A stretch of 64,000 nucleotides of DNA from assembly GCF_003011885.1 (NCBI RefSeq), contig NZ_PXXO01000010.1:1-64000 (forward strand), written 5' to 3'. The translations under genes and the position numbers were made by a program. A model generated the notes under the pieces. That model was not told the origin of the DNA and did not search any database. It was given only the letters and a program-made list of their open reading frames with translations. This stretch comes from Cyanobium usitatum str. Tous (lineage in GTDB: Bacteria > Cyanobacteriota > Cyanobacteriia > PCC-6307 > Cyanobiaceae). Shown here in pieces: positions 58,106 to 64,000 of the stretch. The stretch's first letter is position 1, and every line of letters starts with the position of its first letter.

Positions 58106-59719
58106 TCACCAGCGACCCATCAGGTCTCTCATCATGGCCGGCAAATTGCGGCGCTCCAGCAGCTGGGAGCGCCGCTGCAACAACACGGCGATGCGCTCAG
58201 CCTTACTGGCCAGTAAGCCGTCCACCAACTGGTCGGCAACGCCCAGCTGCAGCCAATGGCTGGTCAGGCAGGCCCCCATACCGATGCGGTGACAGCGATC
58301 TTCTGCCTGTTCCGCATCCCCTGGGGTCCAGGGGCGCTCGACTAGCACCACATGCCGCGCCCGGTGCAGGGTGAAGCCCAAGCCCCCGGTGCCATAGGTA
58401 GCGATCAGCAGGGAATGCTCGCCGCGCTGAAACGCATCAACCTGAGCCTGGCGCTGGGCCGGCGGCAGGGCGCCGGTGAGAACACAACTGTCTTCAAAAC
58501 TGCGGTGCAACATCTCAGCCGTAGCCACGAAGGCCGTAAACACAACCACCGCCTCTCCCTTGGCCAGCAACGGAGCCACCAAGGCCCGGGTGGCTGGGAG
58601 TTTGTAATCGGAGCCGATCTGGCGCAGGGCCGTGAGCACGGCCAGCACCTCGGCATCGCGGCGCACCTCACCGAGGGCAGCCCGACGGCGATAGTCGTCG
58701 ACCTTGAGCTGCAGGCGGTGCTGAAAGCCGCGGGCCGAAGGCTCATCCAGCTCAACTGGCCACAGCTGGCGCAGCTTGGGGGGCAGGTCGAGGCAATCCT
58801 GCTTACGGCGATGCAGCACCAGGGGCCGCACCAGCCGCTGCAGGTCTTCCAGATGGCTGGCCCCATTCGCCTGCCAGAGGCGCCGTCCGCCCTGCTCGCG
58901 CCAATGGCCCTGGCAGAAGAGTTCCTCAAAGGCCCGTTGGTCGCGGGCGAGGGGGTGGCCGATCGCCGCCAGCAGGGGAAATAACTGGGCTGGGCGGCCA
59001 TTTTTCATCGGCGTGCCGGTCAGTAGCCAGATGGCTCGCAGCCGGGGGTGGCGGGCCAGGCGCAGCAGCCCCTGGCTGCGGCGGGTATGGCCGTTTTGGG
59101 CGAAGTGGGCCTCATCGGCGATCAGCACGGTGCCGGCGGGCGGCAAGGCGTCGGGCAACCGGGCCCAGCTGTGCAGCTCCAGATGCAGGCCAAGGCTGGC
59201 CGCCTCACCCTGCCAATGGTCGTGCAGACCAACCGGGGCAATCACCAAGATGCGGCAATCGGCTTGGCGCACCATGGCCCGAGCCGCCATCAGGGCTGTG
59301 AGCGTCTTACCCAACCCCATGGCATCCGCGAGCACGGCACCGCGGCGGGCCAGTAGCCAGCGCACCGCGGCCCGCTGATGGGCAAACAGGAGGCGGCCAT
59401 CCAGCAGGGGCTGCTCCAAATCTGCCGACGCCACCAACTGCCGATGGGGCGGCAGGGGGGGCAGGGGCTGCTCCAACCAGGCGAGCCACTGGGCCAGCTC
59501 GGGCTGAACAGGAAACCGGCCTGCCAGGGCTTGCTGCAAGGCGGCGGCAGCTTCTAGGGGAAATGACCAGCAACGCTGCCGACCAGACCAACTCCCCCGG
59601 GGGCGGATCGCCCGCAACTGGGCTTGGGTGACCGCGTCGTAGGGGCTAACTACCTCAATCAAACCCGTCGCCCCCAGCCGCAGCAGACAGCGCATCCGCG
59701 GAAGTGCAATCGTCGACAC
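58106..59719 (-). CDS. SNF2-family helicase/ATPase
   Basis: The 537-residue DNA translocase has an N-terminal ~100-residue region with RGSWSGRQRCWSFPLEAAAA, reminiscent of the HARP-like part of SMARCAL1-type annealing helicases. The SNF2 motor follows: FAHQRAAVRWLLARRGAVLA, DAMGLGKT (132-139), DEAH (202-205, ADEAHFAQN), LLTGTPMKNGRPAQLFPLL, ATYGTGGLGFTLHRA and EQAEDRCHRIG. The start is GTG at 59719. It probably acts at stalled forks or in DNA repair. Divergent from an HNH nuclease gene 29 bases away. Confidence 0.88.
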   Translation of the reverse strand: MSTIALPRMRCLLRLGATGLIEVVSPYDAVTQAQLRAIRPRGSWSGRQRCWSFPLEAAAALQQALAGRFPVQPELAQWLAWLEQPLPPLPPHRQLVASADLEQPLLDGRLLFAHQRAAVRWLLARRGAVLADAMGLGKTLTALMAARAMVRQADCRILVIAPVGLHDHWQGEAASLGLHLELHSWARLPDALPPAGTVLIADEAHFAQNGHTRRSQGLLRLARHPRLRAIWLLTGTPMKNGRPAQLFPLLAAIGHPLARDQRAFEELFCQGHWREQGGRRLWQANGASHLEDLQRLVRPLVLHRRKQDCLDLPPKLRQLWPVELDEPSARGFQHRLQLKVDDYRRRAALGEVRRDAEVLAVLTALRQIGSDYKLPATRALVAPLLAKGEAVVVFTAFVATAEMLHRSFEDSCVLTGALPPAQRQAQVDAFQRGEHSLLIATYGTGGLGFTLHRARHVVLVERPWTPGDAEQAEDRCHRIGMGACLTSHWLQLGVADQLVDGLLASKAERIAVLLQRRSQLLERRNLPAMMRDLMGRW

Positions 59720-59748
59720 ATTGACACCCCAGGTGATGGGGGCAAACT

Positions 59749-60192
59749 TTGCTCAACCGAGTCGCGCTGATGCAGGCCAGGGATGGGGTGTTCCTTGAGG
59801 ATCTCTGTCCCAAATTGCGCGTCAGACGCTGGCGCCAATCCCTTCATCTCATCACCGACCAACACTGCATTTATTGCGGTGAGCGCTCGGAATCAATCGA
59901 CCACGTGCACCCCCAGAGCCGGGGCGGGCTAAGTGTCACCGAGAACTGCGTGCCCGCCTGTCTGGCCTGTAATGGCGACAAGGGAGATGCGGATGCCTTT
60001 GCCTGGTACCGGCGACAGCCCTTTTACGACCCCCGCCGCTCCATGGCGATTCGTGCCTGGACTGATGGAGACCTGCGTTTAGCAATGCGGCTGCTGCAGT
60101 GGGTACATCCCGGCCAATTGGAAGAACTGGTGGAACCTCACCAGACCCGGCAGGCCTCGGCGCCGTTGTGGCGCTGGCAGATGGCCTCCTGA
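59749..60192 (+). CDS. HNH endonuclease
   Basis: A 147-residue protein with a zinc-type HNH fold: Cys40-x2-Cys43 (CIYCGE), Asp51-His52 and His54 (IDHVHPQSRGG), Asn66, and Cys71-x2-Cys74-Asn75 (ACLACNGDKGD). The catalytic His and the DNA-gripping pattern are all present, so it should cut or nick DNA. It starts from TTG 59749; an ATG at 59770 is a shorter option that leaves the HNH motif intact. Its 3' end overlaps the next gene (convergent) by 55 bases. Because it is divergent from the SNF2 gene, the two may be co-regulated; role unknown. Confidence 0.88.
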   Translation: MLNRVALMQARDGVFLEDLCPKLRVRRWRQSLHLITDQHCIYCGERSESIDHVHPQSRGGLSVTENCVPACLACNGDKGDADAFAWYRRQPFYDPRRSMAIRAWTDGDLRLAMRLLQWVHPGQLEELVEPHQTRQASAPLWRWQMAS

Positions 60193-60470
60193 ACCTGGGG
60201 TCCCTCGGGGGCAACCACCAAAGCCAGCAGCAGCAGCACCCCCGCCAACACCGCCGGCACGGTGATCTCATGACCACTGGAGCGGGACCGCTGCCTTGAG
60301 GAGACCGGCGTCTTAGAGATTGGTGCCGGGAACTCAAGAGCAGCCCGCAAGCCTGGCGCAATGGAGCTTGCAGCACGAGAACCAGCAACAGGAAAGGCTG
60401 AGACCGGAAAAGCTGAAACCGGCAAGGCTGAGACAGTGAAAACTGGGACCGTGAAAACTGAGACCGTCAT
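60138..60470 (-). CDS. Small membrane protein with N-terminal pentapeptide repeats
   Basis: A 110-residue product. The N-terminus is a low-complexity repeat of pentapeptides (TVSVF, TVPVF, TVSAL, PVSAF, PVSAF). A variable Ser-rich region follows, then one membrane helix (ITVPAVLAGVLLLLALVVAP). The short end EAICQRHNGAEACRVW has two Cys and a regular look, and I take it as the conserved part. The start is ATG 60470; an in-frame upstream extension overlaps the SDR gene. Function unknown. Confidence 0.6.
   Translation of the reverse strand: MTVSVFTVPVFTVSALPVSAFPVSAFPVAGSRAASSIAPGLRAALEFPAPISKTPVSSRQRSRSSGHEITVPAVLAGVLLLLALVVAPEGPQVQEAICQRHNGAEACRVW
60391..60465. repeat. 15-base tandem repeat, five copies
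   Basis: Units start at 60391, 60406, 60421, 60436 and 60451, close to ggaaaggctgagacc or gtgaaaactgagacc. On the minus strand they encode the N-terminal pentapeptides of the small membrane protein. Each unit is in frame. Confidence 0.85.
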
Positions 60471-60503
60471 GGCGATCACTTCAGGGATAATACAGGTGTA
60501 CTC

Positions 60504-61430
60504 ATGATCCAGGCACTTGTCAAGCCCTCCCGCCAACTGCTGGTGATCGGCGGCGGCTTCACGGGCCTGCGGCTTGCCCAGGCCGCCCAGCGCAGCGGCA
60601 TGGCGGTTCGCCTCACCAGCCGCCAACCACGCTCCAGCGGCGAGGGCCTGAAATGGCTCCCCTTCAACAGCTCTCCAGACGGCGCCTCCCTACCAGCCCC
60701 TAGCGCCCTGGCTGGCATCACGGATGTGGTGGTGTGCGTGCCCCCAGATCCAAGCCAGGGTGATCCGGCGCTGCGCTTACTAGGACCAAGCCTGCGAGAG
60801 CTGCCCCTGCAATGGCTGGGCTATCTCTCCACCACCGGCGTCTATGGCGACACCGCTGGGGCCTGGGTTGACGAAACCGCCCCAACCCCAGCCCGAGCCG
60901 GCCGCAGCCAGGCCCGGGTTGCGGCGGAGCAGGCGTGGCTAGCCACAGAACTACCCGTGCAGATTTTCCGGCTGCCAGCCATCTACGGACCCAACCGCTC
61001 GCCATTTGCGGCCCTGCAAGCGGGGCAAAGCCGTCTCATCCACAAGCCTGGCCAGATGTTTTGCCGAGTACACGTCGACGACATCGTCGGTTGCCTGCTG
61101 CACTGCCTGGCCCGGCCGCAGCAGGAGCGCCCGACCGTGGTCAATGTGACCGACAACTGCCCCTGCCCCTCCAGCGAGACCCTGGGCTATGCGGCCCACC
61201 TACTGGGGCACAAACTGCCACCAATGGAGCACTACGCCGAGGTCGCCGGCAGCATGAGCCCCATGGCCCGCAGCTTCTGGAGCGAAAACCGGCGGGTCAG
61301 CAACCAGCTGCTGACCCAACAGCTGGGCTACAAGCTGCGCTATCCCAACTACCGGGAGGGCTACCGGGCCTGCTTAGCGGAGGAGCTAGGTGGCGGGCAG
61401 TCCCGCAGATCCCCGGGATCAACCACGTAG
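60504..61430 (+). CDS. NAD(P)-dependent SDR-family epimerase/dehydratase-like protein
   Basis: The 308-residue protein has a Rossmann start (RQLLVIGGGFTGLRLAQAAQ), LGYLSTTGVYGDTAGAWVDE with the substrate-binding Ser/Thr/Tyr block, and IFRLPAIYGPNRSPFAALQA. It resembles the YeeZ group of extended SDRs, where the usual YxxxK pair is poorly conserved; here no clear K follows the Tyr. The substrate is unknown. A small minus-strand gene overlaps its 3' end by 70 bases. Confidence 0.8.
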   Translation: MIQALVKPSRQLLVIGGGFTGLRLAQAAQRSGMAVRLTSRQPRSSGEGLKWLPFNSSPDGASLPAPSALAGITDVVVCVPPDPSQGDPALRLLGPSLRELPLQWLGYLSTTGVYGDTAGAWVDETAPTPARAGRSQARVAAEQAWLATELPVQIFRLPAIYGPNRSPFAALQAGQSRLIHKPGQMFCRVHVDDIVGCLLHCLARPQQERPTVVNVTDNCPCPSSETLGYAAHLLGHKLPPMEHYAEVAGSMSPMARSFWSENRRVSNQLLTQQLGYKLRYPNYREGYRACLAEELGGGQSRRSPGSTT

Positions 61431-61540
61431 GGCAGGCCCAAATCAGCCAGCAAGCGCCCCCAACGCAACTCGATCCAGCCCTTGCTGAGCCCCGTGCCCA
61501 GACCCAGCAACAGACCCCCCAGCAACAACCAGCGCAGCAT
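61361..61540 (-). CDS. Small single-helix membrane protein
   Basis: A 59-residue product: MLRWLLLGGLLLGLGTGLS, one membrane helix, then KGWIELRWGRLLADLGLPYV and a Pro/Ser-rich end. The regular hydrophobic helix followed by WIELRWGRLLADLG argues for a real gene even though it overlaps the SDR 3' end by 70 bases. Its ATG (61538-61540) overlaps that of the divergent pdxA by two bases in the palindrome CATG. Function unknown. Confidence 0.55.
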   Translation of the reverse strand: MLRWLLLGGLLLGLGTGLSKGWIELRWGRLLADLGLPYVVDPGDLRDCPPPSSSAKQAR

Positions 61541-62564
61541 GGGCTCCACCACAAGCGGCCAAGCCCCATCCAACCCCACCCCAGCCCGGCTTGCCATTGC
61601 CCTAGGGGATCCTGCCGGCATAGGCGCTGAGGTAACTCTCAAGGCCCTGGCCAGGGCGGAATGGCGCTCACAGCAGCCCCTGCTGGTGGGTTGCCGCCGC
61701 TGGCTGGAAACCAGCTACCAACTGCTCAAGCCCAGCAGCAGCGAACCGCTGCGGGATCCGGCAGAGCTGGAGATTCTCGATCTGCCCTTAGTGGAGAGCT
61801 GCCAGCCAGGACGCAGCACCCCGGCCTGCGGAGCAGCCAGCTTCAACTGGCTCACCGCCGCCGTCGAGCTGGTGCAAAGCGGCCGCTGCCGGGCCCTGGT
61901 GACAGCGCCAATCGCCAAGGCCAGCTGGCACGCTGCCGGCCACCCCTACCCAGGCCAAACCGAGCGGCTGGCGGAACTCAGCGGCAGCCCCGAAGCCTCG
62001 ATGCTGTTTACCGCGCTAGCACCCGCGGGCCACTGGCGCCTCAACACCCTGCTGGCCACCACCCACATTCCCCTGGCCGCCGTACCCCAACATCTCAATG
62101 GAGCCTTGGTGCAACGCAAGCTGGATAAGCTCCTGGCCTTCTGCCAGCGCTCCAACCCAGCCCCCCACCTAGTGGTGGCAGGACTCAATCCCCATGCCGG
62201 CGAGGCGGGGCGCCTGGGGCAGGAGGAGAGCACCTGGTTGGAAGCAACCCTGGAGGCCTGGCGCCGGCAGCATCCAGAGGTGCAGCTCGAAGGCCCATTG
62301 CCGCCGGACACTTGCTGGCTAAGCGCGGCCGCCGCCTGGCCGGGCCCCAGACCAGGCCCCGATGGCTACCTGGCGCTGTATCACGACCAGGGACTAATCC
62401 CGGTGAAATTGCTGGCCTTTGATGCCGCAGTCAACACCACCTTGGGGTTGCCGTTTATGCGCACCTCACCAGATCACGGCACAGGCTTCGCGATCGCTGG
62501 CCAAGGCCTAGCCAGGGCCGACAGCATGGCGGCTGCCCTGATTACGGCAAGGGATCTGGGCTAG
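61539..62564 (+). CDS. pdxA: 4-hydroxythreonine-4-phosphate dehydrogenase PdxA
   Basis: Oxidises 4-phosphohydroxy-threonine in the DXP-dependent vitamin B6 route. The 341-residue protein has LAIALGDPAGIGAEVTLKAL, LVTAPIAKASWHAAG, the metal site in GHPYPGQTERLAEL, TTHIPLAAVPQHL, AGLNPHAGEAGRLGQEE and YHDQGLIPVKLLAFD. The start is ATG 61539, which shares two bases with the start of the opposite small gene; a 61482 start is in frame but adds residues of no family match. Confidence 0.95.
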   Translation: MGSTTSGQAPSNPTPARLAIALGDPAGIGAEVTLKALARAEWRSQQPLLVGCRRWLETSYQLLKPSSSEPLRDPAELEILDLPLVESCQPGRSTPACGAASFNWLTAAVELVQSGRCRALVTAPIAKASWHAAGHPYPGQTERLAELSGSPEASMLFTALAPAGHWRLNTLLATTHIPLAAVPQHLNGALVQRKLDKLLAFCQRSNPAPHLVVAGLNPHAGEAGRLGQEESTWLEATLEAWRRQHPEVQLEGPLPPDTCWLSAAAAWPGPRPGPDGYLALYHDQGLIPVKLLAFDAAVNTTLGLPFMRTSPDHGTGFAIAGQGLARADSMAAALITARDLG

Positions 62565-62568
62565 CCGC

Positions 62569-63048
62569 TCAGGCCGGCCGCACCCGCATCAACACCTGAC
62601 CGAATTCCACGGGGGTGCCGTTTTCCACCAGGATTTCAACCACCTCACCGCCCACCTCAGACTCCAGCTCATTCATCAGCTTCATCGCCTCAAGAATGCA
62701 GACGGTCTGGCCGACTTTGATGCGGCCACCCACTTCCACAAAGGGGGCTTCGCCGGGAGCTGCAGCTCGATAGAAGGTGGCAACCATCGGGGCTGTGACC
62801 TCAAGCAGGTCGCCGCGGCTGGCAGCAGCCGGTGGCGGTGGAGCCGAGGGGGCAACGGGCAGGGGGGCCGCTGCCTGCAGCACCTGGGCCGGAGCGGTAC
62901 TGGCCTGGAAAACAGTTGTAGGAGCTGCACTGGGAAGGTTGCGACGCACCTCCAAGCGGAAGTCGTCTCCTTCGAGCTTCAACTCCTGGATGTCGCTCTC
63001 GCCAAGCAGGGCGAGAAGGTGCTGAAGCTGGTCGTGGTTGAGCTGCAT
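62569..63048 (-). CDS. accB: Biotin carboxyl carrier protein of acetyl-CoA carboxylase
   Basis: The 159-residue carrier presents biotin to the carboxylase and transferase subunits for fatty-acid synthesis. The biotin Lys is K123 in LEAMKLMNELES. Before it is a Pro/Ala-rich linker (residues ~55-80), and the N-terminal ~35 residues are the conserved helical region (LQHLLALLGESDIQELKLEG). It lies 5 bases after efp on the same strand. Confidence 0.97.
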   Translation of the reverse strand: MQLNHDQLQHLLALLGESDIQELKLEGDDFRLEVRRNLPSAAPTTVFQASTAPAQVLQAAAPLPVAPSAPPPPAAASRGDLLEVTAPMVATFYRAAAPGEAPFVEVGGRIKVGQTVCILEAMKLMNELESEVGGEVVEILVENGTPVEFGQVLMRVRPA

Positions 63049-63053
63049 GGCGA

Positions 63054-63614
63054 TCAGTTCTCCCTGCCCAAATAGCTGTCGGTACGAGTATCTATCTTGA
63101 TTTTCTCGCCGATCGACAGGAACAGGGGCACCATCACCTGGGCTCCCGTTTCAACGATTGCAGGCTTGGTGCCGCCAGTGGCCGTATCGCCCTTGACGCC
63201 CGGATCGGTCTGGGTGATCGCCAGCACCACCGAGTTGGGTAGTTCCACCTCCAAGGGTTTGCCGTTCCAGGCCACCACGTTCACCTCCATGCCCTCCTTG
63301 AGGTACTTGCGGCTGTCACCAATCTGTTTGGCCGTCAGCCGGGTTTCCTCGTAGCTGCCCATATCCATAAACACGTAGTCGTCACCCTCCATGTAGGTGT
63401 GCTGGAGGGTGCTCTTTTCGAGAATGGCTTGGGGCAGCATCTCGCCTGCCCGAAAGGTCTTCTCCACGACGTTGCCGCTCTGAACCGCCTTGAGCTTGGT
63501 GCGCACGAACGCCGATCCCTTGCCGGGCTTGACGTGCAAAAACTCAACGACCCTCCACACCTGGCCATCCAGCTCGATTGAGGTACCGGTTCGAAAGTCG
63601 TTGCTGGAGATCAT
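63054..63614 (-). CDS. efp: Elongation factor P
   Basis: Relieves ribosome stalling at polyproline. The 186-residue protein starts [20 protein letters not shown]. The tip is [16 protein letters not shown] with the Lys at residue 32 that family members often modify. It continues [20 protein letters not shown]. It is followed by accB, an efp-accB pairing I recall from other cyanobacteria. Divergent from the cyclophilin gene; the 114-base gap holds a GC-rich inverted repeat. Confidence 0.97.
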   Translation of the reverse strand: MISSNDFRTGTSIELDGQVWRVVEFLHVKPGKGSAFVRTKLKAVQSGNVVEKTFRAGEMLPQAILEKSTLQHTYMEGDDYVFMDMGSYEETRLTAKQIGDSRKYLKEGMEVNVVAWNGKPLEVELPNSVVLAITQTDPGVKGDTATGGTKPAIVETGAQVMVPLFLSIGEKIKIDTRTDSYLGREN

Positions 63615-63659
63615 TCCGGCGGTTCAGATCTGGGGGATTGTAAGGCTGGCTACCGGAAC

Positions 63660-63688
63660 GGGCCTCTGCGGGGCCATTCCGGAGGCCC
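63660..63688. promoter_or_regulatory. GC-rich inverted repeat in the efp/cyclophilin divergent region
   Basis: gggcctc (63660-63666) and gaggccc (63682-63688) are perfect inverted arms around 15 bases, with ccggaa and ttccgg nested nearby. It lies between the two divergent starts, so it could be an operator or a hairpin in the cyclophilin leader. No known site is recognised. Confidence 0.3.
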
Positions 63689-63728
63689 TGAAGTTGTGCC
63701 AAAGTCCGCTCAACGACAGGGTGTTGCC

Positions 63729-64000
63729 ATGGCACGGGGCCAATCCAGCTGGGCGAATCGCTCAACGTGGGCGCGCTGGTTTGCTGGCTTGGCCAGCTTG
63801 ATGCTGGTTGTACTGCTCGCTGCCCCCACCGCCTGGGCTGCCCTGCCCCAGGGCAACGCCGTAACCGACCCTGCAGCGCTGCTGCGCAATGCCTTGCCAA
63901 TCAAGGCCCCCGACCTGCAGGAGCTTCAGCATCGCCTCGAGGCCACCAGCGACGACCTGCGCGCTAAGCGCTGGCCAGCCCTAGCCAGCTCCGTGCGGCG
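63729..64000 (+). CDS. Cyclophilin-type peptidyl-prolyl isomerase, exported (5' end)
   Basis: The first 90 codons of a gene that runs off the right edge. A signal peptide (WFAGLASLMLVVLLAAPTAW then AA) is followed by LPQGNAVTDPAALLRNALPI and LQELQHRLEATSDDLRAKRW, the N-terminal helical region of the thylakoid-lumen cyclophilin (TLP40) type in cyanobacteria. The isomerase domain itself is not in the window, so the call rests on the N-terminus and on my memory that such a gene often lies beside efp. Confidence 0.65.
   Translation, partial: MARGQSSWANRSTWARWFAGLASLMLVVLLAAPTAWAALPQGNAVTDPAALLRNALPIKAPDLQELQHRLEATSDDLRAKRWPALASSVR

Noticed and set aside
60480-60503. TACAGGTGTACT before the SDR gene as another TGTACA operator
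   Set aside because: Only one half matches the motif and it lies over the start region; one mismatch-rich copy is expected by chance in 64 kb.

Overview
The window is chromosomal DNA of a high-GC picocyanobacterium of the Synechococcus/Cyanobium type. The evidence is photosystem II PsbZ next to lumazine synthase, a sulfolipid pair (sqdB, sqdX), a glucolipid synthase resembling the cyanobacterial MgdA family, a PlmA regulator, Ycf23- and Ycf37-like proteins, an aspartate kinase with a doubled ACT region, and many small proteins of a kind typical of these genomes. Genus-level placement is an inference from gene content. Genes are tightly packed, often overlap by 1-4 bases, and use GTG or TTG starts several times.

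Layout. 0-8.5 kb: the 5' end of a sigma factor, mgtE, a glutathione peroxidase, gyrB with a small SH3 protein, miaA, infC, plmA, tRNA-Gly(GCC) and cysE. 8.5-15.3 kb: secA, a dTDP-rhamnose operon (rfbA-C-D-B) and an acetyltransferase. 15.3-21 kb: a decayed toxin-antitoxin locus, psbZ-ribH, mutS, a cobalamin gene (cobH/cbiC) and an intact fused antitoxin-PIN gene. 21-30 kb: holA, lysC, a sugar-phosphate transferase, uvrB, a small membrane protein, ycf23, tilS and a helical-repeat protein. 30-40.7 kb: RNase J, dapA-asd, tig-clpP-clpX, a LRAT-like protein and dnaX. 40.7-51.7 kb: glycolipid synthase, SpoIID-like lipoprotein, rpmI-rplT, a Ycf37-like protein, thiG, sqdB-sqdX, PBP2 and two unknowns. 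51.7-64 kb: guaA, cbiD, an aminotransferase, tRNA-Gly(CCC), a run of small unknown genes, a SNF2 helicase beside an HNH nuclease, an SDR protein, pdxA, accB, efp and the start of a cyclophilin.

Most of this is housekeeping: DNA replication and repair (gyrB, mutS, holA, dnaX, uvrB), translation (infC, rpmI, rplT, efp, tilS, miaA), proteostasis (tig, clpP, clpX, secA), lysine/threonine-family amino acids (lysC, asd, dapA) and envelope lipids and sugars (rfb, sqd, mgdA-like, PBP2).

The most unusual signal is a set of TGTACA-based repeats. A 16-18 base palindrome of the form TTGTACAG(A/C)TGTACAA occurs near 2.26, 6.46 and 15.73 kb. A four-copy 9-base direct repeat of the same hexamer lies at 20.2 kb. 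The last lies directly before a single gene that fuses a Phd-like antitoxin to a PIN domain. The 15.7-kb copy lies before a broken Phd plus a truncated PIN-like frame. I infer that these are toxin-antitoxin operators, two of them possibly orphaned scars of lost loci. The copy upstream of plmA leaves open the alternative that it is a global-regulator site.
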